DNA from: Rufibacter sp. XAAS-G3-1
GTDB taxonomy: Bacteria > Bacteroidota > Bacteroidia > Cytophagales > Hymenobacteraceae
DNA: 64,000 nucleotides
Direction: 5' to 3'
NCBI RefSeq assembly: GCF_013623775.1
Contig: NZ_JABFAM010000005.1
Location: forward strand, 248,001-312,000
The position numbers were made by a program, and so were the translations under genes. Below, one piece after another: positions 8,163-16,839 of the stretch; the stretch's first letter is position 1, and each line of letters begins with the position of its first letter. The notes under the pieces were generated by a model. That model worked only from the letters and a program-made list of their open reading frames with translations. It searched no databases and was not told where the DNA came from.

Positions 8163-10976
8163 TTACATACTCAGATACAGATTCCGCTCAGCGTAGATCT
8201 TGGTGAAGTAGTCGTCTTCCAGGTTGTCAATGAAGTAGATGGCCTCACCGGTAGATTTCATCTCCGGCCCCAGCTCCTTGTTCACCTCGGGGAACTTGCT
8301 GTGGGAGAACACCGGTACCTTAATGGCGTAGCCTTTCTTCACCGGGTTGAAGGTGAAATCGGTTACCTTTTTCTCGCCCAGCATTACTTTGGCGGCGTAG
8401 TTCACATACGGCTCCTGGTACGCTTTGGCAATGAACGGCACCGTGCGGCTGGCGCGTGGATTGGCTTCAATGATGTACACAATCTCATTCTTGATGGCGA
8501 ACTGGATGTTGATCAAACCCACAGTATTCAGCGCCAAGGCGATTTTCTTTGTGTACTCGTCAATCTGGTTCAGCACGTTCTCGCTCAAGTCAAACGGCGG
8601 CAACACCGCATACGAGTCCCCAGAGTGGATACCGGCCGGCTCAATATGCTCCATCACACCTAAAATGTGCACGTTTTCGCCGTCGCAGATGGCATCGGCT
8701 TCGGCTTCAATGGCGCGATCCAGGAAGTGATCCAAAAGTACGTGGTTGCCGGGGCTGTCCTTCAGGATGTCCAGCACCTGGGCTTCCAGTTCCTTCTCAT
8801 TGATCACAATCTTCATGTTCTGGCCCCCCAGTACGTAGCTGGGGCGCACCAGCAGCGGGAACTTCAGGTCTTTGCACACTTCCAAGGCTTCCTCGGCAGA
8901 AGTCACGCTCGCGAAGGGCGGGTACGGGATGTTGTTCTCCTTCAGGAGGGTAGAGAAGGCACCGCGGTCTTCGGCTAAGTCCAGGCTTTCATAGGTGGTT
9001 CCCATGATCTTGATGCCGTAACGGGTCAATTTCTCGGCCAGTTTCAGCGCGGTTTGTCCGCCTAGCTGCACAATAACGCCTTCGGGTTTCTCGTGCAGGA
9101 TAATGTCATAGATGTGTTCCCAGAACACCGGCTCAAAGTACAGCTTGTCTGAAATGTCAGAGTCTGTACTCACCGTTTCTGGGTTGCAGTTGATCATGAT
9201 GGTTTCGTACCCGCACTCACTGGCCGCCAGAACCCCGTGTACGCAGGAGTAGTCAAACTCAATGCCCTGCCCAATGCGGTTAGGGCCCGAGCCCAGTACC
9301 ACCACTTTTTTGCGGTCAGAGACTTTGCTCTCGTTCTCGCCGTCAAAGGTGCTGTAGTAGTACGGCGTAACGGCCTCAAACTCAGCGGCGCAGGTGTCTA
9401 CCATCTTGAACACGCGGTTGATGCCCATGCTGGTGCGTTTCTCATGCGCCTGGCTTTCTTTGCAACGCAGCAGGTACGCCAGCTGACGGTCGGCGAAGCC
9501 TTTTACTTTGGCGGTGCGCATCAATTCCACCGGAATGGTGTCAAGGGTGTATTTCAGGATCTCGCGCTCGGTGAGTTCCAGTTCCTCAATCTGCTGCAGA
9601 AACCAAGGGTCTATCTTGGTGACTTTCTGGATGGTGCTGGTGGCTACGCCGAATTTCATGGCGTCTTTGATGGTGAACAGACGATCCCAGCTAGGGTGCT
9701 CCAGGCTGTACATGAGCTGGTCATAGTTCGTTTTCTCCTTGCCATCGGCACCCAGGCCGTTCCGCTTGATCTCCAGGCTCTGGCAAGCCTTCTGCAGGGC
9801 TTCCTGGAACGTACGGCCAATGCCCATGACCTCGCCTACCGACTTCATCTGCAGACCAAGTTGTTTGTTTGCGCCTTTGAACTTGTCAAAGTTCCAGCGC
9901 GGTATTTTCACAATCACGTAGTCCAATGCGGGTTCAAAGAACGCCGACGTGGTTTTGGTGATGGAGTTTTTCAGTTCGTCTAAGTTGTAGCCAATGGCCA
10001 GTTTGGCGGCTACTTTGGCAATCGGGTACCCAGTCGCTTTAGAAGCCAGCGCCGAAGAGCGGCTCACGCGTGGGTTAATTTCAATGGCAATGATGGTGTC
10101 ATCCTCGGGGTTCACGGAGAACTGTACGTTACAGCCGCCGGCAAACTGCCCAATACCGTTCATCATCTTGATCGCCAAATCCCGCATCTGTTGGTAGATG
10201 GTGTCTGGCAACGTCATGGCCGGGGCTACGGTAATGGAGTCACCGGTGTGAATGCCCATGGGGTCAAAGTTCTCAATGGAGCAGATGATGATCACGTTGC
10301 CGATGTTATCGCGCAGCAGCTCCAGTTCGTACTCTTTCCAGCCCATGATGCTTTGCTCCACCAGTACCTCGTGGGTAGGGCTGGCGTGCAGACCGCGGGT
10401 AAGCGCCGCATCAAATTCTTCTGGAGTATTCACAAAACCACCACCGGTTCCCCCCAGGGTGAACGACGGACGGATCACGAGCGGGAAGCCGATTTCCTGG
10501 GCGATTTCCTTGCCTTCCAGGAATGAGGTAGCCGTGTTGCCTTTGCAGACGTTCACGCCCAGCTCAATCATTAACAGGCGGAATTTCTCGCGGTCTTCAG
10601 TGGTCTCAATGGCGGCAATGTCCACGCCAATGATCTTTACGCCGTATTTTTTCCAAATACCGGCTTTCTCGCAGTCAATGGCCAGGTTCAACGCCGTTTG
10701 TCCGCCCATGGTAGGCAGAACGGCGTCAATCTGGTGCTTCTCCAGAATCTCAATGATCGACTTTTTCTCCAGCGGCTTCAGGTACACGTTGTCCGCAGTG
10801 ATGGAATCGGTCATGATGGTGGCGGGGTTGGAGTTGATGAGGGTTACCTCAATCCCCTCTTCACGCAGGGAGCGGGAGGCTTGGGAGCCAGCGTAGTCAA
10901 ATTCACAGGCCTGCCCAATTACGATGGGGCCGGAACCAATGATTAAGACTGACTTAATGGAATTATCTTTCGGCAT
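8163..10976 (-). CDS. carB: Carbamoyl-phosphate synthase large subunit, short form
   Basis: 937 residues. It makes carbamoyl phosphate for pyrimidine and arginine synthesis together with CarA, which is not in this window. Two ATP-grasp halves are present: the first begins IIGSGPIVIGQACEFDYAG, the second near residue 555 with VLGSGPNRIGQGIEFDYS. The E. coli enzyme has ~1073 residues; the missing ~135 correspond to the C-terminal MGS-like domain that binds UMP and ornithine, so allosteric control of that type should be absent. To my recollection this short form is common in Bacteroidota. The chain ends cleanly after GPEMKSTGEAIYF, with no sign of a frameshift. A 13-bp palindrome GTGAATTATTCAC lies about 80 bp upstream (11054-11066). 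Confidence 0.95.
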   Translation of the reverse strand: MPKDNSIKSVLIIGSGPIVIGQACEFDYAGSQASRSLREEGIEVTLINSNPATIMTDSITADNVYLKPLEKKSIIEILEKHQIDAVLPTMGGQTALNLAIDCEKAGIWKKYGVKIIGVDIAAIETTEDREKFRLLMIELGVNVCKGNTATSFLEGKEIAQEIGFPLVIRPSFTLGGTGGGFVNTPEEFDAALTRGLHASPTHEVLVEQSIMGWKEYELELLRDNIGNVIIICSIENFDPMGIHTGDSITVAPAMTLPDTIYQQMRDLAIKMMNGIGQFAGGCNVQFSVNPEDDTIIAIEINPRVSRSSALASKATGYPIAKVAAKLAIGYNLDELKNSITKTTSAFFEPALDYVIVKIPRWNFDKFKGANKQLGLQMKSVGEVMGIGRTFQEALQKACQSLEIKRNGLGADGKEKTNYDQLMYSLEHPSWDRLFTIKDAMKFGVATSTIQKVTKIDPWFLQQIEELELTEREILKYTLDTIPVELMRTAKVKGFADRQLAYLLRCKESQAHEKRTSMGINRVFKMVDTCAAEFEAVTPYYYSTFDGENESKVSDRKKVVVLGSGPNRIGQGIEFDYSCVHGVLAASECGYETIMINCNPETVSTDSDISDKLYFEPVFWEHIYDIILHEKPEGVIVQLGGQTALKLAEKLTRYGIKIMGTTYESLDLAEDRGAFSTLLKENNIPYPPFASVTSAEEALEVCKDLKFPLLVRPSYVLGGQNMKIVINEKELEAQVLDILKDSPGNHVLLDHFLDRAIEAEADAICDGENVHILGVMEHIEPAGIHSGDSYAVLPPFDLSENVLNQIDEYTKKIALALNTVGLINIQFAIKNEIVYIIEANPRASRTVPFIAKAYQEPYVNYAAKVMLGEKKVTDFTFNPVKKGYAIKVPVFSHSKFPEVNKELGPEMKSTGEAIYFIDNLEDDYFTKIYAERNLYLSM

Positions 10977-11225
10977 TAGTAAAGCGGTATGTATAAATTG
11001 CCCAAAGTTAAAGTAGAAAGTTGAGAATTAGCCAATAATCTGCTTTGGGCGGGTGAATTATTCACTTCTTTGTCTAAACTGCTTGGAAATCAGCTTGAAC
11101 GCAGAAGCCGAATTGGAACAACAAGAGAGTAGGGGAGAGTTCACCCGAAGCAGAAGAATGAAGAGCTAGGCTGCTGAGATGTACTTAGGAGCGAATATTG
11201 AGAGGAAGCTTGCGGTTGAATAGGT

Positions 11226-11265
11226 GCGTTTCAGGGCTGGTTTCTGAAAAGCAGGCCCGAAACGG
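11226..11265. repeat. Hairpin repeat, copy 5
   Basis: GCGTTTCAGGGCTG left arm, CAGGCCCGAAACGG right arm. Confidence 0.85.
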
Positions 11266-11388
11266 TTAAGGTTACGAAAACGATACGCAGCACACTCGCG
11301 GGACGCGCGCGAGTGGAATCATTACTTTTTTGGGACAATTAAATTGATGTGAGGCTTCAATGGATAGAAAGCTTGAAGTTAATCAGGT

Positions 11389-11428
11389 GCGTTTCGGGAC
11401 TGTTTTCTGGAAAATAGCCCTGAAACGT
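11389..11428. repeat. Hairpin repeat, copy 6
   Basis: GCGTTTCGGGACTGTTTT left arm, AAAATAGCCCTGAAACGT right arm. Confidence 0.85.
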
Positions 11429-11435
11429 AACCGCT

Positions 11436-11553
11436 CTTCCGGAGTTCTACTCCGGAAGAAACCTGCCGGGGAGTTCTACTCCCCTTTCTTGCCCGTGGCT
11501 CCCGGCGGAGTGGAACTCCGCAGCAGACAAGTTCGGGAGTAGAACTCCCGAAC
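11436..11553 (-). repeat. Four-box palindrome element, copy 1
   Basis: Four perfect palindromes with 3-nt loops share the core GGAGT-NNN-ACTCC: 11436-11458 (10-bp arms CTTCCGGAGT/ACTCCGGAAG), 11468-11484 (GGGGAGT/ACTCCCC), 11505-11521 (GCGGAGT/ACTCCGC), 11531-11553 (GTTCGGGAGT/ACTCCCGAAC). A spacer with GCCCGTGGCTCCC lies between boxes 2 and 3. The reverse complement matches the cluster at 63672-63788 in order and spacing. Confidence 0.9.
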
Positions 11554-11626
11554 AGCAAGAACCATAGTAGCAGCACTAGCCGTCATCCCTTACCTCTTTA
11601 AAGGGGAGCGAACGTGCAATGCAGGT

Positions 11627-11666
11627 GCGTTTCAGACCCAATTTCCAGAAAATAGCCCTGAAACGC
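11627..11666. repeat. Hairpin repeat, copy 7
   Basis: GCGTTTCAG left end and CCCTGAAACGC right end; it abuts the stop codon of the helicase gene at 11668. Confidence 0.8.
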
Positions 11667-11667
11667 T

Positions 11668-14616
11668 TTACGATGGCGAGAACGATACTCCCCGGCGCTC
11701 CCGCTCAGAGGCCAATTCCAGCTTTGGTAAGAGCGTTTTCAAAAGCCAGTGCTCCATTTCCTCACCCGCATGGAAAGGCGTGATGTCTACCGGCAATTCG
11801 TCTTTAAGGTGCTGCATACGGGCCGTGTGGTGCACCCGAGAATCGAGAATCACAAAAGCGCCTTTGTCTTTCTCGCGCCGCACCAAACGCCCGAAGCCTT
11901 GCCGAAGCTTGTGTTGGCTGGCCGGATAGTAGAATTTACTCCAGAACAGTCCACCCTCTACTTCGCGGCGGTGCGCCACCAACGGATTCCCCAGCGATGG
12001 ATTAGGCAACCGGAACACAATTACCTGCGAGAGCGTGACGCCCGGGAAATCTACCCCCGACCACATGCGGTCAAGTCCCAGCAGCACCGAATGCTCTTCC
12101 TGCCGGAAACGTCTGATTTCCCATAGACTGGTTCCTTCCTGTTTGAGCAATTCAATGTCATAGGCGGGCAAGCGGGAGTGCAGCCAACGGTAAGCATCTT
12201 CCATGTCCCGTCGGCTGGTGAAAAGCACCAGCGTTCTGCCATTGAGGGCCACAATGCACTTGAACAGCGTTTCCATGGAGGTCTGCAACCAAGCCTGCTT
12301 CTGGTCTTGCGCCATCTTGTGTTCATAGCAGGGAATGAACGCGGGCACCACGGCGTGTACCTTTTCCTGCTGCTCATAGTTGAACGGCGAGAGGTAGCGT
12401 ACTTCCTGCGCAAACGGCTCCTGGCGGCCCAACTGGTTCCTGAAGTACTGCGTGTTGCCGCCCACGTACAGCGTGGCCGAGGTGAACAGCAGACTAGGAT
12501 AGACGTTCTGCAGCTTCTCCATCTCGTCCTGCAGGTAGTACGGCATCTTGCTCACCGACCAGTTCTGGCCGCTCTTTTCCAGTACATGAATCCACTTACG
12601 GGCCGGAAAATCGCTGGTGATTTTCTGGAGCGAATCAGCGAACTCGGCGGCTTTCTCTTTGTAGGTTTCCAGGCGGCTGAAGGTCTTGTCCTCGGGCTGT
12701 TTCAGGAGGCGCAGGATGCGGTCTATCTTACCGGCCACAAACTGGATGGCCGTGAGCAGCTCCTGCAACGCCTGTTCAATAGCGGCGCTGAATTCTCTCT
12801 TTACCCAACGGCCATTTTCCTCCAAGGCCACTTCTTCCTGCCAGCGCTGCTCGCCTTGAATAGGCAAGGCCTGAATGAGTTCACCGCTCGCTCTGATGGT
12901 GTCGCAGTCGCGGTGGATGGAATCAATCTCAGTTAATACCAGCTGGGCCGTTTCTGATTCCACGTGATTCACTACCCGTTCCGCCACAATGTCCAGGAAG
13001 CCTTTTCGGTAATCTTTGCCCAGCATTGGACGCAGCAACCGGGCTTCCACCACTCCCAGGCTGAAGTTCATGCTCAGGGCGCTTCGGGCGAAATCGGGGA
13101 ACTGGTCGGCCTCGTCAATGATGCAGTGCTTAATCAGCTCGGTGAGCTTGGGCGGCAACTGCAGCAATTTGTGGTGATTGGTCACGATGATATCGGCCGC
13201 GTAGGCCAACTCCATGTGGCGGGCGTACGTGCACTTGGCGGGTTCCAGGCAAAGCTTGGGCACGCAGACTTCCTGCGCGTTGGCCTCCATGAGCAGGCGG
13301 TAGGTGTCTGGTAGCAGCGCCCTGATGTTCTGCGGAATCTCCTCCACTTCGCCCTGGGTGTGGTGCACGCGCAGCACCAAGTAAAGCCAGCTCAGCCCCT
13401 CGCGGATGGTGCCTTTTTCCTGCACCACCAACTCGTCATACAAATCCAGCAGGGCGGATATACAGAGATAGTTGTTCTTGCCTTTCACAATGGCAGGCCT
13501 TAAGTGCGTGTGTAAACCACCCTTGAAACGCAGCCGCGGAATTTCGCCCTGCATCACCTGTTCCTGCAGGTTCTTGGTAGCCGTGGCCACCACTACTTTT
13601 CGGCCGGGGTTTAAGCGCAGCAATTCGGCGGCCGCCATGAGGTAGCCCATGGTTTTACCGGTGCCCGTTCCGGCTTCGGCCACAAACGTGCCTTTGTCGG
13701 TGAGGGCCTTGTTGCAGAACTGGGCGTACTGCATCTGGGCGTAGCGCTCCGGCAGGCTGTGTTGTTTGTACCAAGCGTGCAGGGCATCATGAATGAGCTG
13801 GTCAGAAGGTTGGGCGATGTCTACCCGGGGTTTTACCGCGGTGGTGTCTGTCACGGTAGGCAGCCAGGAGGAAAGCAGCTTCCGGAGATGGTAGGGCGCC
13901 ACCGGCACGGCTGAGGTAAGCGGCGGCGTGAGCCAGTGCAAGTCCAGCGGCTCCAGCGTTTCAATGTGTTCGGCGGCGGCTTGCAGGGTGCGCCAGGCGC
14001 TGCCCATGTACACGGTGCCCAAGTCCAGCACCTGCCGCAGGAGTTGGAGGAACAGAGGCGGGGCACCGAGTTCGTCTTCCGGGGTGCTGGGGATTTTATG
14101 CAACAGCACTTCTAGTAGTTTGAAAAGCTGGGTGTGCAAAGCCGCCAAGGCGACGTGCATGGGCTGCGAAGCGGGCTTTTTCTGGGCGGCACTGGAAAGC
14201 GCCACCACGTCTGCCAGCTCCATCAGGTTCAGGTGCGGCAGAAAGAACGAGGACAGCACGGCCAAATCGGCAAGGACGGGCGGCGTGGGCATGCCCGCCA
14301 GAATGTAATGTTTCAGCCAGGTTTGCTCATGCCGTTCCTGGAAGAAAAACACGTGCGTGAATGAACTCAGGTGTTCCTGCACCTCGGCTTTTACATCTTG
14401 CCAGAGGGGAGCGCTTTTCGCCTGTTCTTTGCTAATTTTGGACTGCTTCTGCACGCTGCGGCCAAACTCCACCTCGGGGTTGACGAACCATTCCTTCAGC
14501 ACCGCATTTCCTTTTTGCAAAGACAATACCCCCACCTGCAGCAGCCCATGTTTGGAGCCATAGGAGCCAGTGGCGAATAAATGCACCAGGGCAAAGGATG
14601 GGGAAGCAGCTTTCAT
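11668..14616 (-). CDS. DinG-like ATP-dependent helicase with N-terminal exonuclease-like domain
   Basis: 982 residues from the ATG at 14614-14616, chosen over an in-frame ATG 11 codons upstream because AAAGAGAT lies just before it. Residues about 1-150 resemble a DnaQ-like exonuclease fold, but the usual acidic DEDD motifs are not apparent, so the domain may be inactive. The helicase part has Walker A AEAGTGTGKT (about 313-322), Cys residues at NYLC and in VCVPKLCLEPAKC that fit an XPD/DinG iron-sulfur cluster, TNHH, DEAD in IIDEADQF, and SATLY. DinG-type enzymes unwind DNA 5' to 3' in repair and R-loop removal. Confidence 0.88.
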   Translation of the reverse strand: MKAASPSFALVHLFATGSYGSKHGLLQVGVLSLQKGNAVLKEWFVNPEVEFGRSVQKQSKISKEQAKSAPLWQDVKAEVQEHLSSFTHVFFFQERHEQTWLKHYILAGMPTPPVLADLAVLSSFFLPHLNLMELADVVALSSAAQKKPASQPMHVALAALHTQLFKLLEVLLHKIPSTPEDELGAPPLFLQLLRQVLDLGTVYMGSAWRTLQAAAEHIETLEPLDLHWLTPPLTSAVPVAPYHLRKLLSSWLPTVTDTTAVKPRVDIAQPSDQLIHDALHAWYKQHSLPERYAQMQYAQFCNKALTDKGTFVAEAGTGTGKTMGYLMAAAELLRLNPGRKVVVATATKNLQEQVMQGEIPRLRFKGGLHTHLRPAIVKGKNNYLCISALLDLYDELVVQEKGTIREGLSWLYLVLRVHHTQGEVEEIPQNIRALLPDTYRLLMEANAQEVCVPKLCLEPAKCTYARHMELAYAADIIVTNHHKLLQLPPKLTELIKHCIIDEADQFPDFARSALSMNFSLGVVEARLLRPMLGKDYRKGFLDIVAERVVNHVESETAQLVLTEIDSIHRDCDTIRASGELIQALPIQGEQRWQEEVALEENGRWVKREFSAAIEQALQELLTAIQFVAGKIDRILRLLKQPEDKTFSRLETYKEKAAEFADSLQKITSDFPARKWIHVLEKSGQNWSVSKMPYYLQDEMEKLQNVYPSLLFTSATLYVGGNTQYFRNQLGRQEPFAQEVRYLSPFNYEQQEKVHAVVPAFIPCYEHKMAQDQKQAWLQTSMETLFKCIVALNGRTLVLFTSRRDMEDAYRWLHSRLPAYDIELLKQEGTSLWEIRRFRQEEHSVLLGLDRMWSGVDFPGVTLSQVIVFRLPNPSLGNPLVAHRREVEGGLFWSKFYYPASQHKLRQGFGRLVRREKDKGAFVILDSRVHHTARMQHLKDELPVDITPFHAGEEMEHWLLKTLLPKLELASERERRGVSFSPS

Positions 14617-14713
14617 CAGGATCTCTTTCACACGTCTAGCAGAGGGCAAAGGTACTCTAAGCTAAGGGATTTGTGTCAAAATAGTACTGGATGCTAAGCT
14701 GGTTAGAGGGGAT

Positions 14714-14751
14714 TGTTTTGAGCCTGTTTTCTGGAAGTAGGCTGAAAACTG
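14714..14751. repeat. Hairpin repeat, copy 8
   Basis: TGTTTTGAGCCTGTTTT left arm, GTAGGCTGAAAACTG right arm. Confidence 0.75.
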
Positions 14752-14769
14752 ATAAAGACTTTGCCGGTA

Positions 14770-14841
14770 CTATGGCGCGGATTTACTTCCGTGACTCTCG
14801 CTGACGGTTCAGAAAGTCACGGAAGTAAATCCGCGCCATAG
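14770..14841. repeat. 26-bp perfect inverted repeat
   Basis: Arms 14770-14795 and 14816-14841 are fully complementary (outer end CTATGGCGCGG, inner end TTCCGTGAC) around a 20-nt spacer. A shorter related sequence, GCGCGGAAGTAACTTCC, occurs at about 23460. Confidence 0.9.
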
Positions 14842-14860
14842 AAAAGATAAGAAGGGGATT

Positions 14861-14900
14861 TGTTTCAAGCCTCATTTCTACAAAACACCCCTAAAACGAA
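14861..14900. repeat. Hairpin repeat, copy 9
   Basis: TGTTTCAAGCCTCATTTC left half and CACCCCTAAAACGA right half; pairing is imperfect. Confidence 0.6.
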
Positions 14901-14930
14901 AAAAGCCGCACATAACGCGCGGCCCTTTTC
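14899..14930 (-). terminator. Terminator of the old yellow enzyme gene
   Basis: AAAAAAGCCGC and GCGGCCCTTTT form a short GC stem with an A-tract that becomes a T-tract on the minus strand. Confidence 0.6.
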
Positions 14931-14959
14931 TATATATGCAGTTGTGTTGTTCCTGATGA

Positions 14960-16078
14960 TTAAACAGCCGAAACTTCCGCCAGGGTAGGGTAGTCGGTGT
15001 AGCCTACTGCGCCGGTGTTGCTGTAGAAGGTGTTATAATCCGGGGCGTTCAGCTCGGCGTTCTCCGCGATACGCTCTGCCAGGTCTGGGTTTGCGATGAA
15101 CGGTCTGCCGTAGGCCACCAGATCAGCGAAGCCATCTGCCAACACTTTGTTGCCGGTTTCCTGCGTGAAGCCGCCGTTGATGATGAGCGTGCCGTGGTAC
15201 AGCGGACGGAAGTGCTTCGCGATTTCCTTGATGGCGTAAGGCAACTCGGCTACTTTGGGAGAGGCCTCGGTGAGGTGCAGGTAGGCCAGGTTGTAGTCGT
15301 TCAGGCGCTGCACGATGTACTCAAACGTAGGGGCGGTTTCCTCGTCCACGGTGATGCCGAACTGCTCGTGCATGGACGGGTTTAGACGAACGCCTACGCG
15401 GCTCAGGTCAATCACTTCTTTCACCGCGTCCAGCACCTCAAAGAAGAAGCGGGCGCGGTTCTCAGCGGTTCCGCCGTAGGCATCGGTGCGCTGGTTAGAG
15501 CAGCGGCTGAAGAACTGGTGGAACAGGTAGCCGTTGGAAGAGTGAATCTCCACGCCGTCAAATCCGGCTTCTACCGCATTCACGGCAGCTTTCTTGAAGT
15601 CTTCTACAATGCCTTTGATTTCCTCGGTTTCCAACGCGCGCGGCGTCACGGTTGGTTTGAAACCATCGGCGGTGAACGCCTGGTCATTGGGATTGATGGC
15701 CGATGGAGCCACCGGTAAGGCGCCGTTGTGGAAATCTGGGTGCGACATGCGGCCCACGTGCCACAATTGCGCGAAGATTTTCCCGCCTTTTTCGTGGACG
15801 GCGGTAGTCACCCCTTTCCAGCCTTCTACCTGCGCGGCAGAATAGATGCCCGGGATGTTGATGTAACCGATGGCCTGCGGACTTACCGGCGTTCCTTCTG
15901 AGATGATCAAACCAGCACTGGCGCGTTGGGCGTAGTAGTGGGCGTTCAGCGCGGTAGGAACGTTCTCTGGGTTATTAGACCGGCTGCGCGTCATGGGGGC
16001 CATGACTAAACGATTGGTCAGTTGCAAAACGCCTTGGTGGTAAGGTTGCAGCAGCGGTTGATTCTCTATCTGATTCAT
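14960..16078 (-). CDS. Alkene reductase, old yellow enzyme family (NemA-like)
   Basis: 372 residues, usual for NemA/OYE flavoproteins, which reduce activated C=C bonds or nitro groups with NAD(P)H and FMN. Visible features are RLVMAPMTRSRS near the N-terminus, QLWHVGRMSHP, the substrate-binding motif EIHSSNGYLFHQFFS (His and Asn), RVGVRLNPS, and LVAYGRPFIANPDL near the C-terminus. It lies 58 bp downstream of a marR-type gene on the same strand. A perfect palindromic operator in that gap, matched upstream of marR, suggests joint repression that is relieved by electrophiles. Confidence 0.93.
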   Translation of the reverse strand: MNQIENQPLLQPYHQGVLQLTNRLVMAPMTRSRSNNPENVPTALNAHYYAQRASAGLIISEGTPVSPQAIGYINIPGIYSAAQVEGWKGVTTAVHEKGGKIFAQLWHVGRMSHPDFHNGALPVAPSAINPNDQAFTADGFKPTVTPRALETEEIKGIVEDFKKAAVNAVEAGFDGVEIHSSNGYLFHQFFSRCSNQRTDAYGGTAENRARFFFEVLDAVKEVIDLSRVGVRLNPSMHEQFGITVDEETAPTFEYIVQRLNDYNLAYLHLTEASPKVAELPYAIKEIAKHFRPLYHGTLIINGGFTQETGNKVLADGFADLVAYGRPFIANPDLAERIAENAELNAPDYNTFYSNTGAVGYTDYPTLAEVSAV

Positions 16079-16103
16079 CTTTTTATTTTGTGTTAAAACA
16101 TAG

Positions 16104-16117
16104 GTTGTATATACAAC
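16104..16117. promoter_or_regulatory. Probable MarR operator in front of the alkene reductase gene
   Basis: Perfect 14-bp palindrome GTTGTATATACAAC, 26 bp upstream of the start codon and just upstream of a TATGTTTT sequence that could be a -7 box. The same core recurs at 16636-16647. Confidence 0.75.
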
Positions 16118-16136
16118 TATCTAGGTAAAAAATATA

Positions 16137-16595
16137 TTAGCGCTCGCGTTCTCTCAGTTTGTCCATCAGCTCGCCAACCTGGATGGCTTCCTCTTCGCTG
16201 ATTTGGCTGTATTTCTCTTCCAGGTTCTGCATGATGGTGTCAGTCTGTTTCAGCAGTTCCAGGCCTTTTTCGGTGATCATGATGTCCACCTTGCGGCGGT
16301 TATCGGCGCACTGGCAACGGGTCACCAAGCCTTTCTCCAATAGTTTGTCTACCAGGCGGGTGGCGTTGGAGTCACGGTCTAGCATGCGCTCCTGAACCAA
16401 ACCCAACGTGGCCGGATTAGGGTATTGTCCGCGTAAGATGCCCAGCACGTTGTTCTGCTGCAACGATATCCCATACTGCTTCAGTTGGCAGGAAAATGCT
16501 TTTTGCAGCCAGTTGCCCGTGAACATGACGTTCACCACCATGCGGCGGTAAGGGCTGCCAAATGTCTTCTGCTTCAATTCGTCCTCTAATTTCAT
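16137..16595 (-). CDS. MarR family transcriptional regulator
   Basis: 152 residues with a MarR winged helix: SLQQNNVLGILRGQYPNPATLGLVQERM (recognition region about 45-75), DRDSNATRLVDKLLEKGLVTR, and the wing CADNRRKVDIMITEKG. It has several Cys (the first helical region SCQLKQYG and CQCADNRR), which could sense electrophiles; that is inference. It is transcribed with the alkene reductase gene, and both have a TTGTATATACAA operator, pointing to autoregulation plus control of the reductase. Confidence 0.92.
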   Translation of the reverse strand: MKLEDELKQKTFGSPYRRMVVNVMFTGNWLQKAFSCQLKQYGISLQQNNVLGILRGQYPNPATLGLVQERMLDRDSNATRLVDKLLEKGLVTRCQCADNRRKVDIMITEKGLELLKQTDTIMQNLEEKYSQISEEEAIQVGELMDKLRERER

Positions 16596-16617
16596 GGGCT
16601 TACTGCCGTTGGTTCAG

Positions 16618-16647
16618 CAAATATACAGTGCTCTGTTGTATATACAA
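16618..16647 (-). promoter_or_regulatory. Promoter and operator of the marR gene
   Basis: On the minus strand, TTG at 16645-16647 is followed after exactly 19 nt by TATATTTG (16618-16625), the Bacteroidota -33/-7 pattern. The palindrome TTGTATATACAA (16636-16647) covers the -33 box, so a bound repressor would block the polymerase. Confidence 0.75.
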
Positions 16648-16715
16648 TTATTGTAGGGGTATAGTTTCAGGAAGACCCAAAAAAGAGAAGCGTTTACATG
16701 CGCAAAATGGGAATT

Positions 16716-16756
16716 GCGTTTATGGCCTCTTTTAGGTAAAACAGCCTCAAAACAGC
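16716..16756. repeat. Hairpin repeat, copy 10
   Basis: GCGTTTATGGCCTCTTTT left arm, AAAACAGCCTCAAAACAGC right arm; upstream of marR. Confidence 0.65.
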
Positions 16757-16839
16757 CTTGTAAGCAGGCTTAAGCCTGTATAAGAGACCTCTCCTTACTC
16801 CGCTTTTACGGTATTTCTAAGGTAACCTGGTTTCTGCGC

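Larger units (their letters stand above)
10977..11667. other. Repeat-rich non-coding region upstream of carB
   Basis: No gene seen. It holds three hairpin repeats (11226, 11389, 11627), each preceded by the same AGGTGCGTTTC-like edge, a GC-rich dyad CACTCGCG...CGCGAGTG (about 11291-11314), and the four-box palindrome cluster at 11436-11553. Confidence 0.75.
14617..14959. other. Non-coding gap with a long perfect inverted repeat
   Basis: No gene seen. In order it holds hairpin repeat copy 8, a 26-bp perfect inverted repeat (14770-14841), hairpin repeat copy 9 and a terminator for the old yellow enzyme gene. Confidence 0.75.

Noticed and set aside
9237-9983. 248-residue plus-strand open frame
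   Set aside because: Antisense to carB.
11360-11542. 60-residue open frame upstream of carB
   Set aside because: Made wholly of hairpin and four-box repeats.
12178-12936. 252-residue plus-strand open frame
   Set aside because: Antisense to the DinG-like helicase.
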